NCBI GenBank assembly: GCA_002501085.1
Contig: DLRL01000063.1
Span: 2,754 to 22,242 of the forward strand
Origin: Gemmatimonadales bacterium UBA7889
Lineage (GTDB): Bacteria > Gemmatimonadota > Gemmatimonadetes > Longimicrobiales > Gaopeijiaceae
Direction: 5' to 3'
DNA length: 19,489 nt
Made by a program: the position numbers and the translations under genes
The notes under the pieces: model-generated
The model's input: the letters and a program-made list of their open reading frames with translations, nothing else
Told to the model about the DNA's origin: nothing
The model's database searches: none
In this document: positions 7,589 to 15,905 of the stretch, piece after piece
How the letters are laid out: every line of letters starts with the position of its first letter
Numbering within the stretch: position 1 is the first letter of the stretch

Positions 7589-9322
7589 TTAAACTCCTCC
7601 TCCAACTGCCTTATCCGTAGCCGTGACCCACGGTTTTCTCTCGAAGTAGCTCCTAGTCTCCTCAACAACGATTGGGGCAAGGAAAATAAGGGCAATCAGG
7701 TTTGGCCAGATGACAATCGCCAACGCGACATCACCTAACGCCCATACGACTGCTAGTGGAAGCACCGCCCCTAGAAAGTGAGCTGCTAGGAAAAGCATTT
7801 TATAGGGTAAAAGCGCTCTCTGTCCGAAAAGATAATGGGCACATCTATCTCCGTAGTAACTCCAGGAAATTGCGGTAGAGATTCCAAAAAGCAGCACACC
7901 AAACACGACGATTAAATGGCCCCAATCTCCTAAGGGAGCCAACCCTTCTCGGAATGCTGCAGCTGTTAGGGGCGCTGCATTCTCTACTGCGTCTCCATAA
8001 AGCGAAGAAAGAGTGTCCAAACCTGAGGCGTTAACAGCTGTTCCTAGTTGAGGAAAAACTGTTCCGGTAAATAACTGCGTCTGTGCTTCGTCAACGTATA
8101 GTCTGTTTACAGGTGCCTCATGCCACGAAACGAGGGGATCACCCACTCCCGCCTGCAGATGTGCACCCTCAACGATCACGATCTCATCAGGTGCCCTAGC
8201 CCCCTCGTATCTGCTCTCCGCAGTCTGAGCGGTATAAGTAATATCTCCTCCACCAAGTGTGATCTCCGTCGGGAACCGTTCCGAATAAGTTCCTGTCAAA
8301 ATAATGACAAGACCTGTGAAGGAGCAGATCACGATGGTATCGATGAACGGCTCCAGTAGGGCAACTACGCCCTCTGATACCGGCTCATTGGTTTTTGCCG
8401 CAGCATGCGCGATCGGTGCTGAACCCTGACCAGCTTCGTTCGAAAAAAGACCTCGCCGTACGCCCCACATCAGAGTAATGATGAAAACACCCGCGCCCAC
8501 CCCAGCAACACCTGCTTGCGGGTTAAAGGCTTCAGTGAAGATCGTTATAAAGGCGCCCGGCACTGCACCTAAGTTCATCAGGATGATCAGTAGTGCACCG
8601 GCCACGTAGACAGCCGCCATGATCGGCGCTAGGACTGCAGTCACTCGCCCGATGCGCGCGATTCCACCAAGAATCACGGCACCGACAACCCCTGCAGTGA
8701 TCACTCCGGTAACCCATAGAGGAACCCCAAAAGCCGTGCCCAACTGATCAGCAACCGTGTTTGCCTGCACAGCATTCCCCGTAAAGAACGCTGTAAAAGC
8801 AAGCATAAGAGCAAAGAAAACCGCCATCGGCTTCCACTTAGGTCCCAGACCCCTCTCGATGTAGTACATCGGTCCACCCGCTACTGTCCCGCGCTCGTCT
8901 TCAATACGGTACTTCTGAGCTAGCGTGACCTCCGAGTATTTCGTTGCCATACCCAAAAAGGCAGTCACCCACATCCAGAAGAGCGCTCCGGGGCCACCCC
9001 AGTGGATCGCCATTGCCACGCCAGCGATGTTGCCGATCCCGACTGTAGCTGAGAGGGCTGTGGTCAGCGCCTGGAAATGTGATACGTCTCCGGGATCATC
9101 GGGGTCATCATATTTTCCACTGGTTACCCTAAAGCCATGTGCTAGGCGGGTAATTTGAATAAAGCCTGTTCGGATTGTGAGGTAGAAACCCACACCCAGC
9201 AGAAGGATTACCATCAACGCCACTTCTTCACCAAAGATGGTCGGTCCAATCTCGATGATGTATTCGTTCGCAAAGTCTACAATTGGCTGCAATAGGCTAT
9301 TTAAGATTTCTAACCAATTCAT
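7589..9322 (-). CDS. Sodium:alanine/glycine symporter family protein (AGCS)
   Basis: An inner-membrane permease that imports alanine, glycine or a similar amino acid with sodium. The 577-aa protein is rich in transmembrane helices. Family landmarks include the N-terminal helix after GEEVALMVILLLG, ATVGIGNIAGVAMAIHWGGP (92-111) with the following helix, GGPMYYIERGLG (149-160), and RRGLFSNEAGQGSAPIAHA (289-307). The C-terminal part contains ISTAISWSYYGDRC (481-494). Odd point: about 100 residues (roughly 346-445) between two helices form a polar, helix-free insertion, where most family members have a short loop; this accounts for the length above the usual 450-500 aa. The start is ATG at 9322 with only a weak, distant ribosome site. 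The substrate cannot be decided from sequence alone. Confidence 0.93.
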   Translation of the reverse strand: MNWLEILNSLLQPIVDFANEYIIEIGPTIFGEEVALMVILLLGVGFYLTIRTGFIQITRLAHGFRVTSGKYDDPDDPGDVSHFQALTTALSATVGIGNIAGVAMAIHWGGPGALFWMWVTAFLGMATKYSEVTLAQKYRIEDERGTVAGGPMYYIERGLGPKWKPMAVFFALMLAFTAFFTGNAVQANTVADQLGTAFGVPLWVTGVITAGVVGAVILGGIARIGRVTAVLAPIMAAVYVAGALLIILMNLGAVPGAFITIFTEAFNPQAGVAGVGAGVFIITLMWGVRRGLFSNEAGQGSAPIAHAAAKTNEPVSEGVVALLEPFIDTIVICSFTGLVIILTGTYSERFPTEITLGGGDITYTAQTAESRYEGARAPDEIVIVEGAHLQAGVGDPLVSWHEAPVNRLYVDEAQTQLFTGTVFPQLGTAVNASGLDTLSSLYGDAVENAAPLTAAAFREGLAPLGDWGHLIVVFGVLLFGISTAISWSYYGDRCAHYLFGQRALLPYKMLFLAAHFLGAVLPLAVVWALGDVALAIVIWPNLIALIFLAPIVVEETRSYFERKPWVTATDKAVGGGV

Positions 9323-9376
9323 GAGCGGCTATTCCCTATGAGGCATGGGTGGAGAGACAGATATCAGATCACCCGG

Positions 9377-10540
9377 CTACGCAGCCGCAAGAGCCATATC
9401 ACAGACGTGAACAGCAACCATGTAAGCGAGCATCTCGTGTGCTCGGTTCACGATCTCATCCACTGATGGGCTCTCTTGGAACATCTCCTCGGCCTTATCG
9501 CGCAATTCAGGAATGGTCGGCAGATGCGGTAATGACATTTCAGCGATCCGTGTTTCGAGTTGGTTTCGCCTACGCTTTGCCCGGTCCGAAAGATCTTCCA
9601 ATGTATGGGATTCGGTCCATGACTCTCTGACCCGAGCTGCAATGGCCTCAACGCTGAACGAACCGGCCAATTCAGTGGCGACCTTATCTAGCACTTTTCG
9701 TCCAATCGGGTTCACTCCTTGAACAACTTCGTCTGGTGGTGATCTGAGATCCCAAACCAAACCGAACCAGGACATAACCTTCAGGATATAGTAGGAGATA
9801 TCGATCTCCCACCAACGAAAGCCCTGACGAGTCGAACTCTGGTAGTGGTGATGGTTATTGTGCCAACCTTCACCGAGCGTAATGAGTGCCAGGAAAAAAT
9901 TATTACGTGAGTCGTCCCCGGTCAGATAACGCTGAGAGCCCCACACGTGTGCAAGAGAATTGATTGCAAAAGTACCGTGGTAGAGTGCAACAGTACTCCA
10001 GAAAAATCCGACAACAAGCATGGGCCATCCACCCCATAACCACAGCGCAAATCCGAGCAGGAACGCAGGTGCATAATTTGTCTTACCCAGGACCACAAGC
10101 TCTCGGTATTGAATGAGGTCTCTAACCGTTTCGGAGTCAGGCTCCCAATTCTTCGGATCGAAAATCCAACCAAAGTGTGAATACCAGAACCCAAAATGCC
10201 GAGGAGAATGAACATCTTCCGGGGTGTCGGAGTGTAGGTGATGATGACGATGAACTGCTGCCCACCAAATTGCACCTCGTTGAGCAGATGCTTGACCCAA
10301 GAATGCAATCAAGAATTGCATAATTCGGCTGGTCTTGTAGGACCGGTGACTGAAGTACCTGTGGTATCCTGCTGTGATCGCCCACATACGAATGAAGTAG
10401 AGCGCCACCGCAACCCATAGAGCCTGCAGGCTGACTCCAGTCCATATCGCTCCAAAACAAGCTAGATGGACAAGAATAAATGGGATCGTGGCCGGGTAGA
10501 CGATATCGCGGTGCGGCGCGTGGGCGTGGTGGCTGGCCAC
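9377..10540 (-). CDS. Membrane acyl-lipid/acyl-CoA delta-9-type fatty acid desaturase
   Basis: Introduces a cis double bond into fatty acyl chains using oxygen and a di-iron centre, which adjusts membrane fluidity. Three histidine boxes are present in the order of the stearoyl-CoA desaturase family: HRYFSH (60-65), HRHHH (97-101) and HNNHH (227-231). Hydrophobic helices lie around 17-50 and 157-190. The GTG start at 10540 is supported by GGAGG six bases upstream. After about residue 290 there is a tail of nearly 100 residues rich in Arg and Glu (LSDRAKRRRNQLETRIAEM region) that looks helical and is not part of the catalytic core. It is the first gene of the minus-strand run, divergent from ahcY. 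Regiospecificity is inferred from family resemblance only. Confidence 0.93.
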   Translation of the reverse strand: MASHHAHAPHRDIVYPATIPFILVHLACFGAIWTGVSLQALWVAVALYFIRMWAITAGYHRYFSHRSYKTSRIMQFLIAFLGQASAQRGAIWWAAVHRHHHLHSDTPEDVHSPRHFGFWYSHFGWIFDPKNWEPDSETVRDLIQYRELVVLGKTNYAPAFLLGFALWLWGGWPMLVVGFFWSTVALYHGTFAINSLAHVWGSQRYLTGDDSRNNFFLALITLGEGWHNNHHHYQSSTRQGFRWWEIDISYYILKVMSWFGLVWDLRSPPDEVVQGVNPIGRKVLDKVATELAGSFSVEAIAARVRESWTESHTLEDLSDRAKRRRNQLETRIAEMSLPHLPTIPELRDKAEEMFQESPSVDEIVNRAHEMLAYMVAVHVCDMALAAA

Positions 10541-10664
10541 TCCCTTCCTCCGGTCGAAAGATGGGTAAAGGTGCGCAACAACTGCCGAACGTAATGAAGG
10601 ATAGGCGAGTAGCCAAGGATTGACGAAATTTCTTACAGTCGTGAGTGTTTGAGTCAGCTATTTA

Positions 10665-10679
10665 TTCTGACTGTTAGAA
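10665..10679. promoter_or_regulatory. Palindrome in the desaturase/ahcY divergent region (possible operator)
   Basis: TTCTGACTGTTAGAA is an inverted repeat with 6 of 7 matching positions around a central T. It lies in the 239-base gap (10541-10779) that must hold the promoters of both divergent genes. A TTGACG (about 10619-10624) and other AT-rich stretches occur nearby, but I cannot assign -35/-10 pairs with confidence. No riboswitch aptamer is recognised in this gap. Confidence 0.3.
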
Positions 10680-10779
10680 TTACAGATAAATCAGACTTCG
10701 ACCCGCGTGTTTGGCGTTAACCCTTTAATCAAAGAGACATATGAGCGGCTCAGCGGTAATGCCTAAACAGGAAGCAACT

Positions 10780-12222
10780 ATGAGTCTGCTAGGGTACAAA
10801 GTGAAAGACCTCGACCTATCTGAGTGGGGGAGGAACGAAATACGTCTTGCCGAGCACGAAATGCCGGGACTAATGGCAGTTCGTGCTGAGTATGGTCCGG
10901 AGCAGCCTCTTGCCGGGCTCAAAGTAGCCGGCTCACTCCACATGACCGTTCAAACCGCCGTCCTGATCGAAACACTGATGGATCTCGGGGCTGATATCCG
11001 CTGGGCTTCGTGCAACATCTTCTCCACACAAGATCATGCCGCTGCCGCAGTAGTTGTTGGAAGAGAAGGAACGCCGGAAAATCCAAGCGGGGCACCTGTT
11101 TTCGCATGGAAAGGAGAAACGTTAGAAGAATACTGGTGGTGTACTGATCAAATGATCACATGGCCGGACGGATCAGGGCCTGACCTGCTCGTTGACGATG
11201 GCGGAGACGCGACTCTGCTCATTCACAAAGGTGTCGAGTTCGCTGTTCCGGAAAGCATTCCCGATTTCGATCCGAAGAATGATCCGGAAGAATGGCGAGT
11301 CATCTTGCAGTTGATCCGCCAAACACTCTCTGAAGACCCAGGAAAGTGGGAACGAATTGCTTCATCAGTCCGAGGAGTGTCCGAGGAGACCACAACCGGC
11401 GTAAAAAGACTTTACGAGATGGAAGAAACCGGGACTCTCCTCTTCCCCGCAATTAACGTTAATGACTCAGTCACTAAGTCGAAGTTTGACAATCTATATG
11501 GTTGCCGCCACTCGGTAATCGATGGATTGAATCGAGCAACCGATGTCATGCTCTCTGGCAAGACTGCAGTGATCCTCGGATACGGCGATGTAGGCAAAGG
11601 GTGCGCGCAAGCACTCAAAAGCCAAGGTGCGCGAGTGGTCATAACTGAAATCGACCCCATATGCGCACTTCAAGCTTTAATGGAAGGCTACTCTGTGTTG
11701 CGGCTCGAAGATGTCTTGGAGACGGCTGATGTATTCGTCACTGCAACTGGAAACCGTGACATCATCACGGCGGCTGATATGACCTCTATGAAGGACAAGG
11801 CTATCGTGGCGAATATCGGTCATTTCGATAATGAGATCGACATGACTGGCTTGGAGAACGTCCCAGGAATCGTCAAAAGCGAAATTAAGCCACAATATCA
11901 CGAATGGACTTTCCCAGATGGTCACTCTGTACTGATCCTCTCGGAAGGGCGGCTTATGAATCTAGGGAACGCTACAGGGCACCCGAGCTTTGTGATGTCA
12001 GCATCCTTCACGAACCAAGTCATCGCACAAATCGAACTTGCTCGAAACACCGACAAGTATGAGAGACGTGTTTATGTACTTCCAAAGCACTTGGATGAGA
12101 AAGTTGCCAGGCTCCATCTGGATAAGCTTGGTGCAAAATTAACAGAACTCACAGAAGAGCAATCAGAATACATCAGCGTGGCCAAAGAAGGACCATATAA
12201 GCCTGACTACTACCGCTACTAG
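10780..12222 (+). CDS. ahcY: S-adenosylhomocysteine hydrolase (adenosylhomocysteinase)
   Basis: Splits S-adenosylhomocysteine reversibly into adenosine and homocysteine, removing the inhibitory product of methyl transfer and feeding homocysteine to MetH. I prefer the ATG at 10780 (480 aa), which has AGGA seven bases upstream and gives the short N-terminus usual for the family; an in-frame ATG at 10741 would add 13 residues. Motifs numbered from 10780: SLHMTVQTA (52-60) with catalytic His54, SEETTTG (201-207), NDSVTKSKFDN (228-238) with the catalytic Lys233/Asp237 pair, and the NAD-binding GYGDVGKG (267-274). The tail ends in KPDYYRY, the family's NAD-contacting end with Tyr in place of the common His. 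A 40-residue insertion typical of long bacterial enzymes precedes SEETTTG. Confidence 0.97.
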   Translation: MSLLGYKVKDLDLSEWGRNEIRLAEHEMPGLMAVRAEYGPEQPLAGLKVAGSLHMTVQTAVLIETLMDLGADIRWASCNIFSTQDHAAAAVVVGREGTPENPSGAPVFAWKGETLEEYWWCTDQMITWPDGSGPDLLVDDGGDATLLIHKGVEFAVPESIPDFDPKNDPEEWRVILQLIRQTLSEDPGKWERIASSVRGVSEETTTGVKRLYEMEETGTLLFPAINVNDSVTKSKFDNLYGCRHSVIDGLNRATDVMLSGKTAVILGYGDVGKGCAQALKSQGARVVITEIDPICALQALMEGYSVLRLEDVLETADVFVTATGNRDIITAADMTSMKDKAIVANIGHFDNEIDMTGLENVPGIVKSEIKPQYHEWTFPDGHSVLILSEGRLMNLGNATGHPSFVMSASFTNQVIAQIELARNTDKYERRVYVLPKHLDEKVARLHLDKLGAKLTELTEEQSEYISVAKEGPYKPDYYRY

Positions 12223-12353
12223 AGAAGTACACAGGTGGTGGGCATCTCCCCAAGCAGCAGACTTATACCTCAAATTTTGACAGGAACTAGCTCACTTATC
12301 TCCTGACCAAAATCCAGTGGCAACGTTGAACTCAGATCTTACTCGGGTTCTTC

Positions 12354-13115
12354 TCAACCCATCACCATTAGACGGACTGCACAGGCCAGGATTATTAAAG
12401 TCAGAACGTGGCGAACCCATTCCTGACCTTTGAGGATCTGTAGACGTACCCCTAACGTTGCACCCAGAACTTGGCCAAGAGCTAATGCCAGTCCCATCCC
12501 CCAGTTAATCATTCCCGAGTAGGTGAAGAGAACCACGGTGACCAGGGTGAATAAGAAGACAAGAGGAGCCTTGATCGCGTTACCTCGGATGAGATCAAGG
12601 CCATTAGCTGAGGTAATCGTGAGTACGATAAATCCGACGCCGGCCTGTATAAAACCACCATACACCCCAACAAGGAAGAACGCAGCACGTGACATCCACC
12701 TCGCTGCTCCAGTTGGTGGAAAATGGCCTCCTTCGTCTGGAGGCCTAATCGGACTCCAGAATACCCAGCCTGCTGCTAAGACTAAGACAACCGACAAGAT
12801 TCTTTGGAAAGCCAGATCACCGACCATAAGGACTGCGCCCGTTCCAAACACCGCACCAATCAGAGCTGGTGGAGCTGCGAGTTTCAGCCAAGCGACAGGG
12901 ACAATCCCACTTCTTCGAAAGGTCTCGCTGGCACCGATTCCACCACTCAGAACTGCAATACGGTTCGTGGCGTTCGCTACAGTCGGTGGTAAACCCAAAA
13001 AAATCAGCAGGGGTAGAGTGAACAAAGAGCCCCCACCCGCAATCGAATTGATAGTACCTGCAGCCAACCCAGCTAGGAATAGAATTAGGCCAGTGATTAC
13101 TAGGTCTGTGGGCAA
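12354..13115 (-). CDS. TauE/SafE family permease (sulfite/organic anion exporter type)
   Basis: An inner-membrane transporter of 253 aa, normal for the family, whose members move sulfite, sulfoacetate or other small organic anions. The typical internal duplication is visible. The first half contains GTINSIAGGGSLFTLPLLIF (20-39) with the downstream VANATNR (47-52). The second contains GGFIQAGVGFIVL (153-165) with RGNAIKAP (177-184). About eight hydrophobic helices can be seen. The start is a TTG at 13115 with a weak GGA upstream; I see no better start in frame. It is convergent with ahcY and divergent from lptF. The substrate is unknown; sulfur metabolism is the family's usual theme, but nothing nearby fixes it. 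Confidence 0.9.
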   Translation of the reverse strand: MPTDLVITGLILFLAGLAAGTINSIAGGGSLFTLPLLIFLGLPPTVANATNRIAVLSGGIGASETFRRSGIVPVAWLKLAAPPALIGAVFGTGAVLMVGDLAFQRILSVVLVLAAGWVFWSPIRPPDEGGHFPPTGAARWMSRAAFFLVGVYGGFIQAGVGFIVLTITSANGLDLIRGNAIKAPLVFLFTLVTVVLFTYSGMINWGMGLALALGQVLGATLGVRLQILKGQEWVRHVLTLIILACAVRLMVMG

Positions 13116-13314
13116 AGAGGATCCAGAAGTTGAGTGGGAGAGTTACTAAAGAAAATATGATGCCGCTGTACTATCTCTATAACCGAACAGAGTGAGGGTC
13201 CAGAGTGTAGGCAGTGGTGAGCAGCGATGAAGAACACGCCTTGAATATAACCGGACGAAGTACCTAGCTTCCGGGTGGGGCGCTTTACTCGAACTCGGTG
13301 TGTATGGAGTAGCG

Positions 13315-14757
13315 ATGCGCTTAGGAGTCCTCACCAGGTATCTGATAAAGATCCATATCGGGCCGTTTATCTTCGCTTTGGCGACGATCACCGGACTAAT
13401 CTTCCTTAATGCTGTTGCACAGAGGATCGAAGGTCTGATTGGCAAAGGGCTCCCGTGGACGGTGGTGGTTGAGTTTCTGGTACTCTCCTTACCCCATACG
13501 ATCGCGTTGTCTCTCCCTATGTCTGTATTGGTAGCAGTTCTGTACTCGTTCACTGAGTTGGCGTCATCAAATGAGATCACGGCCATGTCTGCCGGTGGTA
13601 TTAAGCCCACCCGCGTTCTTCTGCCGCTGCTCGGGATGGGGGCCGTGGTTACCGTGGCAATGCTCTACTTCAACGACCAGATCCTCCCCGAGTCTAATCA
13701 TCGGCTCAAGAACCTCCTTGTAGACATAGGGCGCAAAAGCCCAACTCTTGAACTGCGCGAACAGATCGTCAACGAAATCAAAACTGAATCTGGCGTAGAC
13801 GTCTACTTCATGACTGCTGATCGAATTGATCAGGTGGCGAACAAACTGGAAGAAGTCACAATTTTTGACTCTAACAGCCCGATTCGAAAGCGCACTACAT
13901 ACGCGGCTAGCGGTAAGATGGCGTTCAATACTGAAAAGACTGATTTATACCTCACTCTGTTTGATGGAGTAGTACACGAAGTCCAAACTGACCGTCTCGG
14001 TGGGTTCCAGCGTGTATACTTCGACAAACAAATCATCCCACTCCGCGATGTTGGGAATGAGCTTGAACGACGCTTCGGCGGATCAGACCGTTCAGATCGT
14101 GAGATGGGCTTCAAGCTCCTCACCGAGAGTGTGTCCGCAAGAGAAGCAGAGCTAGACTCAGTCAGAATCGATAATCGAGAAAAAGCTCTCCAAGCGCTGC
14201 GTCTGGCACTAGGACGCCCCATAGATGAGGACACTTCTATGGTTGGAACCATGCAATTATATCAGACTCGTAACAGCGCCGGAGCCTTCACAGACGGCAC
14301 CTCGCTGCTCTCGAGAGATCCTATCACACAGTCCGTCGTCATCTCGAGTCGCACCCGCGCCTCCAGAGGAGCAACTCTTCGAGCTGCGGCAAATCGCTAC
14401 AAAGTTGAAATCCATAAAAAACTCGCGATCGCCTTCGCGTGTTTGGTATTCACAATCATTGGACCTCCACTGGCTTTGCGTTTTCGCACTGGAGGGGTAG
14501 GTATGGTTGCAGCTACTTCAAGTGGGATCTTTGCTATCTACTGGCTCGGCCTAATCGGAGGTGAAACCCTAGCTGATCGGCGCTTCGCGGACCCAGCTAT
14601 AACGATGTGGCTAGCCAACCTTGTATTCCTTGGTGTCGGGCTCATTCTAGTCAGCCGGATGGGAAGTACCACCTCCACTGCTAGGGGCAATGGGATTTCT
14701 AGGGTTGCTCGTATCTTTAGAAACCGCCCTCAGCAACCTGAAGGAGCATCCGTATAA
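13315..14757 (+). CDS. lptF: LptF-type lipopolysaccharide export permease (YjgP/YjgQ family)
   Basis: Inner-membrane subunit that, with LptG and the LptB ATPase, extracts lipopolysaccharide and drives it along the Lpt bridge. I use the ATG at 13315 because GGAG lies five bases upstream; the frame also opens at a GTG at 13300. The order is: N-terminal helices (about 10-35 and 50-80), the family segment ELASSNEITAMSAGGI around 81-96, a periplasmic beta-rich domain (about 120-265), then C-terminal helices beginning at KKLAIAFACLVF (about 368-379). The protein is 480 aa, against about 360 in E. coli. The excess is a charged stretch of about 90 residues (roughly 271-360) between the beta domain and the C-terminal helices. 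The stop overlaps the lptG start by one base (TAATG). lptB is not in the window. Confidence 0.9.
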   Translation: MRLGVLTRYLIKIHIGPFIFALATITGLIFLNAVAQRIEGLIGKGLPWTVVVEFLVLSLPHTIALSLPMSVLVAVLYSFTELASSNEITAMSAGGIKPTRVLLPLLGMGAVVTVAMLYFNDQILPESNHRLKNLLVDIGRKSPTLELREQIVNEIKTESGVDVYFMTADRIDQVANKLEEVTIFDSNSPIRKRTTYAASGKMAFNTEKTDLYLTLFDGVVHEVQTDRLGGFQRVYFDKQIIPLRDVGNELERRFGGSDRSDREMGFKLLTESVSAREAELDSVRIDNREKALQALRLALGRPIDEDTSMVGTMQLYQTRNSAGAFTDGTSLLSRDPITQSVVISSRTRASRGATLRAAANRYKVEIHKKLAIAFACLVFTIIGPPLALRFRTGGVGMVAATSSGIFAIYWLGLIGGETLADRRFADPAITMWLANLVFLGVGLILVSRMGSTTSTARGNGISRVARIFRNRPQQPEGASV

Positions 14758-15824
14758 TGCGGATCCTAGATCGCTTGGTAGCATGGACTTTCCTGCGCAG
14801 CTTCTTGCTGTTCATCTTCGCTGCTCCTCCTTTACTGATCCTTGGTGACCTTACAGAGAACCTCGACGACTACCTTGATCGAGGAGTTGCGCTCGTAGAT
14901 ATCGGTGTAGCCTACTTCTATCAACTCCCCCAGTTCATCCAGTGGTCCTTTCCAATCGCTGGCCTAATTGCAGCGGTCTTCACTGTGCACAACATGACCA
15001 GGCACCGAGAGCTCGTGGCGGCTAAAGCGGGAGGTATCTCGTTTCACAGGACGGTCTTACCACTGTTAGTCGTTGGTGTAGCCCTAACTGTGGTAGCCCT
15101 GGGTCTGACCGAAATCGTACCCAAGGGAAATCGGATCGCAGCGCAGATTCTAAGTGATGAAGACCCTATGAGATCTTGGCGAAGCGACTTCGTCTACCAA
15201 TCGGAGAATGGGTTAATCTGGCAAGTGGACAGGCTGACTGCGGGCGATGGCAGCATGTCAAATATCATTATCGAACGGCCTCCGACGCCTAGTATGTCCG
15301 GGCTTCATGTCATCGCTGACGCAGCCATGTGGAACTCTCGCGAGGGTTGGACCTTACGCCACGGGTTTTTTCGAACTCTGACACCAGACTCAGCTGAGAA
15401 GTCAATCGAGTTTGATCGCCTCCGTATGGCTGAGCTAACTGAAAAACCCGAAGAGTTCCTAGAGGCTCCGCGGGAGCCGGAAGAGATGACATATGCTGAG
15501 ATCGACAACCTGGCAACGATCATCCAGAGAACAGGAGGAAATGCTAAAGAGTTACTCGTAAAGCGTGAACAGAAGCTCGCGATCCCCTTCGCAACGCTAG
15601 TAGTAATTCTATTCGGAGCACCACTTGCAACCAGCAGTAAGCGTGGTGGAACCGCCTTAGGTATAGGGATCTCCCTCGGAATTGTACTTTTCTATATCCT
15701 GATGCTCAAAGTCAGTGCGGCATTTGGTGAGATCGGCACACTATCCCCAATCGTGGCGGCTTGGCTCCCAAATGTAGTATTCCTAGGGGTTGCGACAGTG
15801 CTATTAGTCCGGGTGAGAACTTAG
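14757..15824 (+). CDS. lptG: LptG-type lipopolysaccharide export permease (YjgP/YjgQ family)
   Basis: Second membrane subunit of the LptB2FG transporter, 355 aa, the standard length. The N-terminal helices (about 10-35 and 55-80) include FLRSFLLFIFAAPPLLILGD and the RELVAAKAGGISFHRTVLPL block (82-101) matching the equivalent block in LptF. A periplasmic domain follows, then the C-terminal helices starting at KLAIPFATLVVILFGAP. The ATG shares one base with the lptF stop codon (TAATG), so the two subunits are surely co-translated. LptF/LptG assignment is by gene order and length; the two paralogues are hard to tell apart by motif. Confidence 0.9.
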   Translation: MRILDRLVAWTFLRSFLLFIFAAPPLLILGDLTENLDDYLDRGVALVDIGVAYFYQLPQFIQWSFPIAGLIAAVFTVHNMTRHRELVAAKAGGISFHRTVLPLLVVGVALTVVALGLTEIVPKGNRIAAQILSDEDPMRSWRSDFVYQSENGLIWQVDRLTAGDGSMSNIIIERPPTPSMSGLHVIADAAMWNSREGWTLRHGFFRTLTPDSAEKSIEFDRLRMAELTEKPEEFLEAPREPEEMTYAEIDNLATIIQRTGGNAKELLVKREQKLAIPFATLVVILFGAPLATSSKRGGTALGIGISLGIVLFYILMLKVSAAFGEIGTLSPIVAAWLPNVVFLGVATVLLVRVRT

Positions 15825-15825
15825 T

Positions 15826-15866
15826 GGGAGTTTTGACCAGAAACCCTAGTGAAACTCCCGAATTTT
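15826..15866 (+). terminator. Hairpin with short T-run after lptG
   Basis: A perfect 8-base stem, GGGAGTTT (15826-15833) with AAACTCCC (15852-15859), encloses an 18-base loop and is followed three bases later by TTTT. It begins two bases after the lptG stop. The stem is AT-rich and the loop long, so termination may be partial, leaving some read-through into the DapF-family gene. Confidence 0.45.
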
Positions 15867-15905
15867 AACCGAACTCAATAGCCACCCTGGGAAACTGAGG
15901 CCAAG

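Noticed and set aside
10137..10616. A 159-residue open frame on the minus strand overlapping the desaturase
   Set aside because: It runs in another frame of the same strand through the histidine-box region; its serine run is just the shifted reading of histidine codons.
10541..10779. SAH riboswitch upstream of ahcY
   Set aside because: ahcY is a classic target, so I looked for the GAGGAGCG...GCAACC-type core and its closing pseudoknot. Nothing similar is present, and the SAM-II landmarks are absent here too.
12223..12353. Bidirectional terminator between ahcY and the TauE/SafE gene
   Set aside because: The only dyad seen (GGGTT/AACCC near 12345-12360) is 5 bases long and lacks a T-run on either strand, so I do not list it as a terminator.
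12523..13149. A 208-residue open frame on the plus strand
   Set aside because: It is the antisense of the TauE/SafE gene, is rich in Pro, Arg and Thr in a way typical of shadow frames, and matches no family.
13146..13610. A 154-residue open frame on the minus strand
   Set aside because: It overlaps the start of lptF in antisense. The lptF protein shows clear family motifs, while this one shows none.
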